DNA of 64,000 nucleotides from Microcyclosporella mali. Lineage: Eukaryota > Ascomycota > Dothideomycetes > Mycosphaerellales > Mycosphaerellaceae. The notes under the pieces were generated by a model. The model was not told where the DNA came from and did no database searches. It was given only the letters and a program-made list of their open reading frames with translations. The DNA is taken from NCBI GenBank assembly GCA_002785985.1, contig NHNU01000007.1:434001-498000 (forward strand). Direction: 5' to 3'. The translations under genes and the position numbers were made by a program. Within the stretch, counting starts at the first letter, position 1, and every line of letters starts with the position of its first letter. Below are positions 11,321-21,450 of this stretch, piece by piece.

Positions 11321-12700
11321 ATGGCGGCACACATTGACTGGCTGCCGCGAATCTTTGGAGAGGCGACCAAATCACCGTCTAATAAAAGGACACCACGGAG
11401 CAGACCTCTGCCCTTGCGCCTGCGGACTAATAGTGTGGCTGAGTTCCGAAGTCCTGGCTTCAACGAGAATCGCGATGGAGTCCATCTCAGGAATAAGTCT
11501 ATCTCTGCAGCCATTGCTGTCTCGAAGTTGAGCCCGCCTCCGGAAGACGAACTGGCCGAGGAGGACGATGCGGAGCTTACAGAAGTTGCAAGTGTACGGA
11601 CATCGGTCGATGAGAGCACAGCGGAGATGTCGGATGTGTCTAGTCTCTCTGGCTCGCCGGAGACGCAATTGACGAGCATACCGAGCGGGAGAAGCTCTCT
11701 CGAAGTGGAGCACCCAGAAGTCGTTCACTTCGACTTCAGCAAGATCGACTACGAATTAGAACGAGCCAAGATTCTCGGCGAAGGTCTCTGGAGCACTGTC
11801 TTTCTGGCTGAACAAAAGCGCACTTCGTCTCAGCAACATCCTCCACCCACTTTCTCGCCTCCTAAGACGACGCGCTTCTCCCGAAGATCTAGGCTAGGAT
11901 CAACCCCAAGCCTCTTCGCTGTGAAGACTCCCACCCGCCGTGATGCAACAGAGGTCTTCCGACAAGAAGCTCGGGTTTTGTCTCTACTTCAACGCCGGTC
12001 AGCATCGAGCCAGTACATCGTGCCTTTCTTCGGCCTAGATGGAAGAAATGGCTCTTTGGTCTTCGAAGCAGGCATAGGTGGCTCATTAGAAAACCTCAAT
12101 AGCCGATTGAAACACATGACGGAAGTCGGCCGCCATTTGGAACTGATCAACATTTTTCCCGGTATCGCGTATGACCTCATCAATGGTCTGGAATTTCTGC
12201 ATTCGAACGGTGTCGTCCATGCAGACGTCAAGCCTGGAAACGTCCTCCTCGACATTTCTGAGCATGCTACGCAGCAACGGCCTGTTGTCCGTGCTCGCTA
12301 TATAGACTTCTCGGCCGCTTTCATCCCGAGCAAAGGAGACTCGGCTTCTAATGCCGGTGGCACGTGGGACTACATGGCTCCCGAACAGATGCGGATCCAG
12401 AAGGATCTGAACACTCCAACCTTTGCCAGTGACGTGTGGAGTCTGGGCATCACGTTGCTGTATATTCTCGTGGGTGACTCGCCATACGCGGCAGCGTGTG
12501 CAGGAAATATGTTTATGCTGCGTGAAGCGATCAAAACCGGAGATCCGCTGCAGTTTGCGAGGATGGATCCCGTACCGAGGAAAAGGTTGGCGGCGTGTCA
12601 GGACTTTGTCGATATTTGCCGGCAGGGCTTGAGAAAGGATCGTGAGAAGAGGGCGACGGCTGGAGCTTGGGTGACGATGTTGGAGGAATTTGGAGCGTGA
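11321..12700 (+). CDS. protein kinase with non-canonical HRD and DFG motifs
   Basis: Single-exon 459-aa protein. Residues 1-135 are Ser/Thr/Glu-rich and probably disordered. The kinase domain runs from about 145 to 458. It has a glycine loop GEGLWSTV (153-160), the ATP-anchoring Lys in FAVK (K202), an alpha-C Glu in the QEARVL segment (E216) and a catalytic loop HADVKPGN (300-307). The metal site reads DFS (329-331) instead of DFG, followed by APE (353-355) and DVWSLG. The catalytic Asp302, Lys304 and Asn307 are present, so activity is likely; Ala replaces the HRD Arg, so it is a non-RD kinase not needing standard activation-loop phosphorylation. A Ser/Pro/Arg-rich insert (about 168-195) splits the N-lobe. 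Substrate and pathway are not recognisable. The ATG at 11321 is the first in frame. Confidence 0.88.
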   Translation: MAAHIDWLPRIFGEATKSPSNKRTPRSRPLPLRLRTNSVAEFRSPGFNENRDGVHLRNKSISAAIAVSKLSPPPEDELAEEDDAELTEVASVRTSVDESTAEMSDVSSLSGSPETQLTSIPSGRSSLEVEHPEVVHFDFSKIDYELERAKILGEGLWSTVFLAEQKRTSSQQHPPPTFSPPKTTRFSRRSRLGSTPSLFAVKTPTRRDATEVFRQEARVLSLLQRRSASSQYIVPFFGLDGRNGSLVFEAGIGGSLENLNSRLKHMTEVGRHLELINIFPGIAYDLINGLEFLHSNGVVHADVKPGNVLLDISEHATQQRPVVRARYIDFSAAFIPSKGDSASNAGGTWDYMAPEQMRIQKDLNTPTFASDVWSLGITLLYILVGDSPYAAACAGNMFMLREAIKTGDPLQFARMDPVPRKRLAACQDFVDICRQGLRKDREKRATAGAWVTMLEEFGA

Positions 12701-13598
12701 GATGCGGTGTGATTTGTGTCATTTGATGGCTATATATCGGCACTCCCTGGAAATTAGACAATATCTCAACTGCAAAAGTACGACAACGAGAGATGCAATA
12801 GCAGTGGTCTCGGCTTGGGTATCAAAGCTCTTCTTCGTACCCATGGCATACGCGCAGTGGAACTTGCAGATAGGAGAATCATGAGGCCTTCAGTCGTCCT
12901 GGCGGCTTGCAACCAAGCACACCTCTTCCCCGCGCCTCCTGGGTAGCAGTCGAGAGTGTAGGGATATGATGGCTATAACGCATAGTGACTTTCTCGTGCT
13001 AGTATGGTTTCGCAAGCTGTCATCGCAGCGTCATTCCTGACCAGGACCACCATGCTGAACCTGAGTATACAGTCGAGGCCATGGAACGCGATTCAGTGCA
13101 CACTGACAAGGGTATGGTCCATGGCAAGCTGTGATTGTGACAGAGCTTGAGTGAGAATAGCAACAAAGCGTTACTGTCGTGGCTGCCAAGGGAATGCATC
13201 AGTAGCTGACCTTCTGTTTCGCGTCTGCACGTCTCCGGCGACGAGGGTCACATAGTAGCAAGCTGCGTATGTATGAGCGGCCCTGATATGTGTAATCTTC
13301 CTCAGATGCAATGTAAGTGAATGGGAAATGTTGCAAGTGGATAACGAGGAGAGTGAGTCCAGTAGCACGTGGAGCGCGACTAATGCAAGCACTCACGCTA
13401 AAACGCGTGCCTTGTCGTTCCTTTACGCGCCGAAAGATGGCTGGGGAGGGGAACGGCTTCGTGATCTTCGCGACACTTCTTCCACATCAACAATGCACCG
13501 CGACCAAAACATATCTCACCATACTACCACCGCCCATCCTTTTCCATACTATCTCACCCCTCCTATCTTACATTGCGACAGTTAATACCCAGATCAAT
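12701..13598. other. intergenic, no gene seen
   Basis: No supported coding frame. The Cdt1-like frame is open back to 13317, but that extension has no conserved features and is followed by a better start at 13599, so it is taken as 5' UTR and promoter. Confidence 0.5.
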
Positions 13599-15077
13599 AT
13601 GCCTGTCCAACGCAAGCGCAAACACGCCGCGGAGGACGATCAACACGCCAGTAAACATGCACGTCCGAGCAAGGCGCAGAAGAGCATTCATGCTTTCAGT
13701 ACCGTGGGAAAGCCGCATGTGGAGGGAGCCGATAAGAAAAATTCCAAGAAGACTGCGAAAACTGCATCGACTGTGTCCATTGCGCCCGGCACGAAAGCGG
13801 ACAGCAAGAGAAAGCGAAGTGCAGTGATAGAAGACTCCGACGATGAGATTGCCGTGGCCTCCAATACTATCCCATCTAAGAGAGGAACAAGCGTCAAGGT
13901 GGCATCTACACCTCGCAACAAGCGGTTCAAGAATGCCATGCCGCGATCGCCCGCCGAAACGCCCTCGAAAGCTACCTTGGCTCTCTTCGACCGCCTGAAA
14001 ATCGACGCCATCCCACGCGCAATTCCTTTCCCTCTCCAGCCATTGCTCGGTAAACCTCCTCTCACGCCAACCGAGGTAGAAAACCCGATCGATCTATCCT
14101 TTCCTCCCCAACTCGAGGACCTGGTAGACCTCCATGCTTCGTTCCTGACCTCCCTCTGCATGCACTATGCCCATAACGGCTCCTCTTCGCCAGTCAACGT
14201 GGACACACTCTTGCCTCTAGTCACGAAACATTGGAAGAAGCGAAAAGTCGTGCTGGAAGACCTACAGCGCATTCTCGGGCAGTCGCGCAAAGAGCCCGAA
14301 TTCGAGCTGCAAGACTACGGGAAAGCAGGAATCTGCCTGTTCAAGGCGCAAGCCCGTGGACGCGCCCTAAAACGCGCAGCCAGCTACATCGATGAGGAAG
14401 CCCAGAACAGGCGTTTCGAGGACAGCCTGCAGAAGGCCTGGCATAGCTGGCAAATCAACACGCCAAAGGAGAATCGCACAGCGACCTCTTTCGTGCATCA
14501 GCTGCCATTCGTAGAGATCACGCAGCACGAATCCGTGCAGAAAGCCGCGCCGGTCTTCGCCCGTGGACAGCAGCGTCTCGCAGATCTCAAAGCCGGGCAG
14601 ACCGCCGCCAAAGCACAGCAGCAGCAGCAGCAGCCTACACAGTCGACAATCCAGCCTGCTGCCTTACCCAAAACTCTCCAAGCCACGCAAAGCAGAGGCA
14701 CCGCCCTCCTAGATCGTATCCTCGCCAAACAGACCCTCGCATCCAGCCTGCCCGCAGGACCGACGAGAGAGCAACTGGAGCGAAAATCTGCCCTCCACCG
14801 GGTCGAGGACGTAGCGAGAATTCTGTCGCTTCTCGCAGGCGGCAAAGAGCGATGCAGTTTCAGCTTGCCCACTGTTACGCAGCAGATCCAGCAGAGCCTG
14901 CGGAATCCGATCAGTAGAGAAGAGGTCGAGAGGTGTCTGAGCTTGATGGGGGATGAGATCACGCCTGGTTTCGTCAGGATACTGCAGAGTGGGGAGGTCA
15001 AGGGCGTGGTGATTGCCAGAAGCTTCAATGTGGGACTTGTGGAGTTGAGAGCGAGAGTTGAGAGGGCTTGTGCATGA
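13599..15077 (+). CDS. cdt1: Cdt1-like DNA replication licensing factor
   Basis: Cdt1 helps ORC and Cdc6 load the MCM2-7 helicase at origins in G1. The 492-aa single-exon product begins MPVQRKRKHAA, a basic, nuclear-targeting-like N-terminus. A PIP-box-like stretch, QKSIHAFS, lies at residues 27-34. The central region (about 125-310) contains the segment LFDRLKIDAIPRAIPF and a helical fold (VDLHASFLTSLCMHY, VNVDTLLPLVTKHWKKR) resembling the Cdt1 geminin-binding/winged-helix region. A short polyQ run (CAG repeat near 14620) precedes the C-terminal winged helix (about 385-492), the MCM-binding part in the family. I chose the internal ATG at 13599 because the upstream 94 in-frame residues look like translated 5' UTR. 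Fungal Cdt1 proteins diverge strongly, hence less than full certainty. Confidence 0.78.
   Translation: MPVQRKRKHAAEDDQHASKHARPSKAQKSIHAFSTVGKPHVEGADKKNSKKTAKTASTVSIAPGTKADSKRKRSAVIEDSDDEIAVASNTIPSKRGTSVKVASTPRNKRFKNAMPRSPAETPSKATLALFDRLKIDAIPRAIPFPLQPLLGKPPLTPTEVENPIDLSFPPQLEDLVDLHASFLTSLCMHYAHNGSSSPVNVDTLLPLVTKHWKKRKVVLEDLQRILGQSRKEPEFELQDYGKAGICLFKAQARGRALKRAASYIDEEAQNRRFEDSLQKAWHSWQINTPKENRTATSFVHQLPFVEITQHESVQKAAPVFARGQQRLADLKAGQTAAKAQQQQQQPTQSTIQPAALPKTLQATQSRGTALLDRILAKQTLASSLPAGPTREQLERKSALHRVEDVARILSLLAGGKERCSFSLPTVTQQIQQSLRNPISREEVERCLSLMGDEITPGFVRILQSGEVKGVVIARSFNVGLVELRARVERACA
13677..13700 (+). other. PIP-box-like degron motif in the Cdt1 N-terminus
   Basis: Encodes Q-x2-I-x2-F-S (residues 27-34). 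The canonical PCNA-binding box is Q-x2-[ILM]-x2-[FY]-[FY], so the last aromatic is replaced by Ser. In animals and fission yeast Cdt1 is destroyed through such a motif by CRL4-Cdt2. Function here is inference. Confidence 0.4.
14608..14632 (+). repeat. CAG repeat coding for polyglutamine
   Basis: Six consecutive CAG codons within the Cdt1-like gene give a short glutamine run in the linker before the C-terminal winged helix. Confidence 0.8.
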
Positions 15078-15340
15078 AGAACGAGAGACTTGGGAAACTT
15101 TTTCTGCTTTGGTTGCTTTGTCTAAACAGACGAGCAGTGCAATGAGGACTTCTATCTCAATCCCATTGATACTTTTCGATATTTTGCTCTTTCACATCGT
15201 CAAACCCAGTCTTGTCCCATGTCTCTCTCTCCCCAAAAGGCCCGGAAAAGATACCCGTCGGCCCACCAATACACAAAAAGCAAAAATGAGAAGGACAACT
15301 GACTCGCTAATCCGCAGCACAGAAAAGTACAACAGGGGCT

Positions 15341-18058
15341 CTACAAACAGACAGCGGGCCTCAAAGGCGAGAAGCTGTGCGGGTGCATGAGTCCTTCGAA
15401 CCAGTTGGCGTTGCGCCCATGCATTTTTGCCCGCCACACTCCTCCCGACGCAGCGCCCTTCTTCGGCTGGCTCGCGAGAGTAGTCGACAGCCACCACGAG
15501 TTCTTGCCTGTGCACTGCAAGATTTGCAAAGTCGTTGGAGAAGAGTCGTGGATCTGCTGTAAGATGACGAGGAGGAGTAGCGATGGTGCCGGGGCTGTGG
15601 CGGAGCCGGCGAGCCATGATACGGAGACGAGCAGGAAGAAGAGTAGAGCAGAGATGGCGGCGGTGGTGGTGGTGATTCTGCCGTGGTGATCTCTGTGGCG
15701 GTTCGTGTCGGACAGTTGCTCGAAGAGAGGCACTTCGGTCGCCTGCTGTCTGCCGTGGTGATCGCGGCAGAGCATGTGGTCGCTTGGGCGGTTCTCGTGG
15801 ACTTGCCGGCCTTGTGAGATATTCTTCTTGGGCGTGGCGAATGACGCTTGCAGCAGGTCGGTAATGTCTTTCGAGTCTGTGGAATCGTCTTGCTTGTGCA
15901 GCGCGCTGGTGATGCCGGCGAAGTCGCTGAAGGTTGGCTGGCGAGAGCGAGATAACAGGTCCTTCTGCTTGGCTGCTTCTTCTTGTTGCCGCGGGTACGC
16001 ACCGCCGTTGGCTGAAGAGCTCGAGATGTGCTGGAAACGGACTGGATGTGATTCGCCCCGACCAAGGTTCTCTGCTCGTAGCTTGTGACTGCTTGTCACT
16101 TGTAGCTGAGCTCCGCCTGTTGTACTGCCGCCAGGGATGCCAGCATTCATATTGGCGCCACAGAGGCTGTTGAGAGTCATATTTGAGCGGCGGCGAGACA
16201 TGTACAGTTGCAGCGATGCATCTGCCGTTTCAGGGAGGCCTTCTCCTAGTGTTGGCTCTGGTCGTCGCTGTTGTTGGTGGAGAGGGAGCTGTGCCGGGCC
16301 GTTGTCTGGTCCAGGTGGTCCTTGTAGAAGTGCGCTGGCAGCGCATGCTGCTGATTGTGATCGTCCTTGAGGCTGAGAGGAACGTGACCCTTGAAGAGAA
16401 GGTATCACGACGCGAGCATTTCTCGCATGTCGAGATCGTCGAGCAGCATTCTCACTTGACTGTGCCATAGGAGCAAGCTCGCTACTGACCGGGAAGCCAG
16501 ATTGTCGTTCCTGCAGGTCTTGATCATGTCGTCTGCTGGCATTTGTTCGAATGATGCCATTGCCGTTCGCATTTACGTCCATAAGTAGGTATGTTTCCCG
16601 ACTACTGAGAGCATTGGCGACCGTTTCAAGTGGCAGTGCCTGCGAGCTCGCAGGCGTGCGCGAGCTACGTAGTCCTGCAAATGACTTCAACGCCTTCTTC
16701 GTGCCCAAGAGTCTGAGCACGGTCTGTGGTAAGGAGGTCGCTAGTGTGAAGCCCTGTGAGCGGCCAGCGTTATCTAGGCCGTCTGGTCCTTGGCAGCTTG
16801 GGTCGTGGACGTGGGCCGTGTGCGTTGGAACAGGCTTCTCAATCTGGCCTGTTCGGAGGTGCTCCCATAGTATTCCATCTCCGCGGCCCACATTATGTTG
16901 TCCTCCATCAACCAGGCCGCTACCGTCGAGACTGTAGCCTTCCCAAGAAGACTGCGCATCCGAAGATGCGCTGGAGTCGATGGATGTGCCCGAGCGGATG
17001 AGCTGTGGTATGTCCACAACTAGTGGTAGATGCTGACTGCCACTATCGTGGCGTTGGAGATCGTTCGCATTTGGTTGCAAGACTCGCCGCTGACCACTCG
17101 TGTTGCGCTCGGGAAGCGTTGGATCTCGTGTTTCATAGGTTCCTGTTGAATCATGCAGCCAGTCTAGTTGCGTAGGTGAAGCATTTGGTGTAAACAAGCT
17201 GGTAGGAGCAGCAAAATCGTCGAAGTTGAACTCGTCCATGACAAATTCCGAGGGCAGATCATCGAACATATTGAAGTCTTCGATAGGAGCCATGGTGTTC
17301 GGGTCAAGGTTGGCCAGGAATGCAAAGTCTGGATCGAATATTGTCTCCAGTTGGGCAGATGGTGGTGATACTAATTTGCTCGCCCGTGGCGCCGTAGATT
17401 TCGATACTTTGGCGGAGCTCTTGTTCGTCCCTGTTGAGATAGTCTCCATATCGGCCTGGTTATGAGGGCATTTTCGCTTTCGCTTGGCGCACTTGTCGCA
17501 AGCTTTCACAATACGTCGCTTGCGGTACTCTATCTTCTCGGCTTCGGTCATCTTTCTGCGCATTCTTTGCTTGGGCTGCTCAGAGGTGGCGACGCTAAAG
17601 ACGCCGGTCATCGCATCGAGAGCTGATGGACTTGCTTCACTAGATGTGGCGGTGGAGTGCTGCCTGGTCATATGTGCTGCTGGAGGCTGTGGTGAATTTA
17701 CGAAAGAAGTTGTGGGAGTTCCGAAGTTCAGCAACTCTGGGCTGCTGAAGGTAGTGTCCGATGACATGGATGGCCAAGGTGTAGGCATGTTGTCGACATT
17801 GGTGGTGGCAGGAGACGTGTTCTGGAAAGTCTGCTCCGCTTGGCGCTCCTCGAGAAGATATTGGATGATGGCATCTCGCATGCGCTCGGAGTGAGTGCTT
17901 GCCAGAGGGAAGGCAACACGAAGGGCGTCGAAGAGCTCGTCCGAGCCCTTGGGTGGAAAGAAGACAAGAGGCGATGTCGGGTCAAAAGGCTCACCTGCCG
18001 GGATATCGCGGTAGATGATGTAGGTCGAAACGGCCTCGGTGTTCTGTGGGATGGCCAT
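15341..18058 (-). CDS. large regulator with a half zinc cluster and C-terminal membrane segment
   Basis: Single-exon 905-aa protein. The N-terminal block (about 10-75) with FFPPKGSDELFDALRVAF looks conserved in filamentous ascomycetes, from memory. A basic stretch (about 163-200) contains ACDKCAKRKRKCPHN, that is C187-x2-C190-x6-C197. This is the first half of a Zn2Cys6 cluster, preceded by MRRKMTEAEKIEYRKRR, but the second C-x2-C-x6-C half is missing. Residues 205-790 are low-complexity and Ser/Gln-rich. Near 800-834 lie two hydrophobic runs (AAISALLFFLLVSVSWLA and PSLLLLVIL), followed by about 75 residues with several Trp. This layout suggests a DNA- or RNA-binding factor tethered to a membrane by its C-terminus, an inference. 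It overlaps nothing and is convergent with the Cdt1-like gene. Confidence 0.72.
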   Translation of the reverse strand: MAIPQNTEAVSTYIIYRDIPAGEPFDPTSPLVFFPPKGSDELFDALRVAFPLASTHSERMRDAIIQYLLEERQAEQTFQNTSPATTNVDNMPTPWPSMSSDTTFSSPELLNFGTPTTSFVNSPQPPAAHMTRQHSTATSSEASPSALDAMTGVFSVATSEQPKQRMRRKMTEAEKIEYRKRRIVKACDKCAKRKRKCPHNQADMETISTGTNKSSAKVSKSTAPRASKLVSPPSAQLETIFDPDFAFLANLDPNTMAPIEDFNMFDDLPSEFVMDEFNFDDFAAPTSLFTPNASPTQLDWLHDSTGTYETRDPTLPERNTSGQRRVLQPNANDLQRHDSGSQHLPLVVDIPQLIRSGTSIDSSASSDAQSSWEGYSLDGSGLVDGGQHNVGRGDGILWEHLRTGQIEKPVPTHTAHVHDPSCQGPDGLDNAGRSQGFTLATSLPQTVLRLLGTKKALKSFAGLRSSRTPASSQALPLETVANALSSRETYLLMDVNANGNGIIRTNASRRHDQDLQERQSGFPVSSELAPMAQSSENAARRSRHARNARVVIPSLQGSRSSQPQGRSQSAACAASALLQGPPGPDNGPAQLPLHQQQRRPEPTLGEGLPETADASLQLYMSRRRSNMTLNSLCGANMNAGIPGGSTTGGAQLQVTSSHKLRAENLGRGESHPVRFQHISSSSANGGAYPRQQEEAAKQKDLLSRSRQPTFSDFAGITSALHKQDDSTDSKDITDLLQASFATPKKNISQGRQVHENRPSDHMLCRDHHGRQQATEVPLFEQLSDTNRHRDHHGRITTTTAAISALLFFLLVSVSWLAGSATAPAPSLLLLVILQQIHDSSPTTLQILQCTGKNSWWLSTTLASQPKKGAASGGVWRAKMHGRNANWFEGLMHPHSFSPLRPAVCL

Positions 18059-19761
18059 TGCAGATGGTGCTGAGAATGAAATTTTGTCGAATTGAGTTTG
18101 AATTTTGGATTTTACTGCTGTTGATGCTCGTGCTGTGATCGTCTTGACTACAGAGGTGGTCCCTCGGTCGTGCGTATTGGGAATGAAGTAAGCAAGATTG
18201 CTACTACTTTCTGTGCCGCTTGAGGATTCGGCGCCGGACTGGCAGACAGGTCGCCGTCGTCAAGGTAAGACGTTGCTGTCACTGCTCTGACTTCCAGAGG
18301 GGTATGGAAAGAGGAAGAAGACCGGGGATGGAAGAAACAACATTGAAGAAAGATGACTCGAAGCGCGGAATTGAGGCTGTGGTGAATGCGCAGCTGAATG
18401 CGGGACACCGCGATACCGCGTCCCCAGTGGAAAGGCAGTCACCCACAGGGGAAAAGCGATCTGGTCAGCTTAGCTTGCAGCATCATTGCGCACGAGGTTC
18501 GATGGCCACGCTGATCTCAGCCCACGTCCACAGCCTCAGCCACATGGTCAGACGACGCTATCGACTCTACAGAGACACCGACGTGCATTGCGCTAGGACT
18601 GAAGGGGCCATCGTGAACAGGGCCATCGTGGAGGCCTGCGTCAAAGTATATATACCAGTGGGTGACAATCGCTCGAGGAGCTTTCCGTCAATACGTATAA
18701 TGCTGGTCGACTGCGTGACAAATCGGGCAGAGGCAGACAAGGAGAGGAGATGTTGTACATTATGCCACAGCGTGCGACGACCGCGCCATTTCTCTGGGCT
18801 GATGTTCATGATATAGTAGTGCTTCTTGGTTCGGATCAAGTCTTGCAGCGTCCAGCATGGCGGTCAATGTATAAAAGGCAATCTTAGTAGGCCAGGAAAT
18901 ATGTGTTCGGTACAGAGTGGAATAGTCATTCCTGATCATGTTAGCATTCCATTAAATGCGCGGCAACGAGTGTGCGAGCATGGCTTTGCGGAGCACAAGA
19001 AGCTGCAGACAAAGCATCTTCCCCAATGGCGCGAGTAAAGATGACAGGAGGAGTAATGCAGTACGTTGACACTCGATGGGATATTTGCCAGCGGATGGTG
19101 GTAGGAAGAGTGTTGACAGAGGCAGAGGATGTAAGGAATGTGAGAAGGGTTGATAATTCTTCCGTCCCGGAAGTCGCGGAGACTTTCCACCCAAGGCAAG
19201 TCGTGCACAATTCCTTCTTTTCACCACACGTTCAATCCACTGCGGTCAACAGCTTCCGTCTTCAATATGCAGTGTCATCATATGCCATACTCGTGGCGCA
19301 AGGTTCCCACGGCCCCAGAGTCAAATAGGAGACGGCGACCGGCACTCTCCCTAAGCGCCAGGGATCACACGCTTACTGTGTAGCCGCTCGGATGTGGCCA
19401 ATGAGCCCCACCGCAGTGCCTCAGAGCTGCATGAACACCCGGCCACGACATGATGGCCAAGCAGAGAGCTTCACCTACTTAGAAACATTCCTGCTCCAGG
19501 TTGGTCAATCTGAATCCTCTTACTGACCTCTCTCCTGTTCTGTTCCTCTCTCGTCGTCTCGCTTTTGCATCCATCACCCAATATCTCACAGGCCCGCTGC
19601 GACGTGTAACAACAGGCCTACGAACATATTTTATACCAGTAAAACCACGAATTGCGAGCTCTTGTACATCAAGTCACTTTGTCGAAGACTTCCATACACT
19701 GCGAGCCTGAGATCAGGCTAGCTGAAAGGATTCGAAAGCTTCCCCGAGAAACAATCCCAAA
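18059..19761. other. divergent intergenic region (1.7 kb)
   Basis: Shared upstream region of the half-zinc-cluster gene (-) and AIM24 (+). Open frames of up to 198 codons exist, but they show no domain and unnatural composition. A TATAAAAG element lies near 18870 and a pyrimidine-rich stretch at about 19510-19580, the latter probably near the AIM24 transcription start. Confidence 0.45.
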
Positions 19762-21033
19762 ATGGCAGCTGAACAGGGCCAATACTTCCCTCGTGAGCAT
19801 CGCCGTCAATTTTCAGCCTCATACAGCCACTGATCGTATATGTGAAGCTCCTCCCTCTGGTCATAGTAACCAAGGCAAGCTCGCCGGACTCAATGCATCG
19901 ATCGTCAACCTCTAACTACCGCAGACTACCCAACCCCTCCCACGAACGGCACGCAACAGACCTACTTTGCGCCTCCACCACAGCAACAAGAGTCGAAACC
20001 TCAATTTGCTCCTCCACCGTCGTTCGCACCACCGCCTAGCGTCTCTCCGCTCGACAGCAACCATGCGACCCCAGCAGCGACTTCCACATCTCCTCCCCAA
20101 CAGGAAAAATCCCTCCCCTACTATCCAGGCCCACCCTCAAGCTCGTACCCGAAAGAGAAGCAGACAGAGATAGAGGCACCTCTGGCGAGCCCAGCTCCTA
20201 CATTGATGTCCCCACGAACACCCGGATTTGCACGAACATCAAGCATGCCCGGTGGTGCCCCACCACCGGGCCACTTCACAGGCGCTCAAGCCACAATAGA
20301 CGATGTGGGAACTTTCAACGGAGGCTCCTACCGCATTTCGCACCGCGACAGCAATACCATCGTCACGCTGCAGCTTGCCATGGGTTGTCCGTTGACAGTC
20401 AAACCGGGAGCTATGATCGCCATGTCTCCTACAATCACTGTCAAGGGAACGATGAAGTTCAGCATGAAGAAGTTGCTTGCAAGAGGAGAGATGAGCAACA
20501 GTACCTTTACTGGGCCGGGCGAGCTTCTTTTGGCTCCATTCGCTTTGGGAGACGTGACGAATCTCAGGCTGAGCGGAGATGGGCAGTGGTCAGTCGGCAA
20601 GGATGCTTTCCTGGCGTGCACACAAGGTGTTACAAAGGACTACCAGGCGCAACATTTGAGCAAGGCTATCTTCTCAGGCGAGGGGCTCTTTGTGTACAAG
20701 ATTGGAGGTGTCGGTATGTGTTGGATTCAGAGTATGGGTGCCATCATTCGGAAAGACGTAAGCTCTCAATGATCCCAACACTCATATCAATAAAGCCAAA
20801 ACTGACTTGGTGTCTAGCTCCGAGAAGGCGAAAAGTACATCGTCGACAACGGTCACCTGGTTGCGTGGAACTGTACTTATGTGATGGAACGCGTAGCCAG
20901 CGGGGGTATTATCAGCAATTTTAGTGCAGGTGAGGGTCTGGTATGTAAATTCTCCGGACCTGGGACTGTCTTCATGCAGACGAGGAATCCGCAGCAATTT
21001 GCGGCTTACATGGCCGCTCATGCTGCCATTTAA
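19762..21033 (+). CDS. AIM24-family mitochondrial biogenesis protein
   Basis: AIM24 proteins are TRAP-like beta-sandwich proteins. Yeast Aim24 is a mitochondrial inner-membrane protein that supports MICOS and respiratory-chain integrity. Exons: 19762-19792, 19925-20757, 20818-21033; 359 aa. Introns have GTGAGC...CTAAC...GCAG and GTAAGC...CTAG signals. The N-terminal about 105 residues are Pro/Gln/Ser-rich. The domain (about 115-355) includes ATIDDVGTFNGGSYRI, MGCPLTVKPGAMIAMS, the GPGELLLAP block and the C-terminal GPGTVFMQTRNPQQFA, all typical of PF01987. The N-terminus does not look like a classic presequence, so the mitochondrial location is family-based. A paralogue with a cytosolic role cannot be excluded, as fungi often carry several AIM24 proteins. 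Confidence 0.88.
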
Positions 21034-21450
21034 GGAGCATGGGATGGGAAGCTGGCGTCTTTGGGTTGGGAAATGGCCAGGATGTGATTGTTCTAGCAAA
21101 ATACCTCAGTATCTCTTCAGCATTTATGCATGCCCAGGCTGGAAGCTTTCAGTCTGGTGATCGTGGTCTCATTATATGTACACGGAGCTGCATGCTGCTT
21201 TCATGTCGCTTTTTCGTTGCAGTGTTCGAGATGTGTCTGCTTGCTGGTCGCTGCTGCCTCATCGACCTGCGTGGCGGATGCTGAATGATGAGGTCGCCAC
21301 ATCCACTTGCAATTCTTGACCGTCTCGAGATTGGTGGGGCCGTGTACTGTGGTTCATCGCGACTCTACAAGAGTCGTGCGTGGATGCCATGCCCGGGTCG
21401 CCCTGGAGTCTCGTATAAAGCTGGACTTCGTCTCGCTTTCATCTCATCGA
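21034..21450. other. convergent intergenic region
   Basis: 3' flanks of AIM24 (+) and the Mim2-like gene (-). No supported feature. Confidence 0.5.

Noticed and set aside
10912..11679. 255-codon minus-strand frame
   Set aside because: It lies largely antisense to the kinase N-terminus and shows only Ser/Arg bias with no domain; it is a shadow of the real gene.
14498..15028. 176-codon minus-strand frame with a Cys run
   Set aside because: The Cys run is the antisense of the CAG repeat in the Cdt1-like gene.
15361..16065. 234-codon minus-strand frame rich in Ser/Thr/Arg
   Set aside because: Alternate frame of the low-complexity region of the 905-aa regulator.
18220..18816. 198-codon plus-strand frame
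   Set aside because: Its composition is unlike a protein (Arg/His/Cys-rich), no domain or splice context; the chance of such a frame in GC-rich DNA is high.
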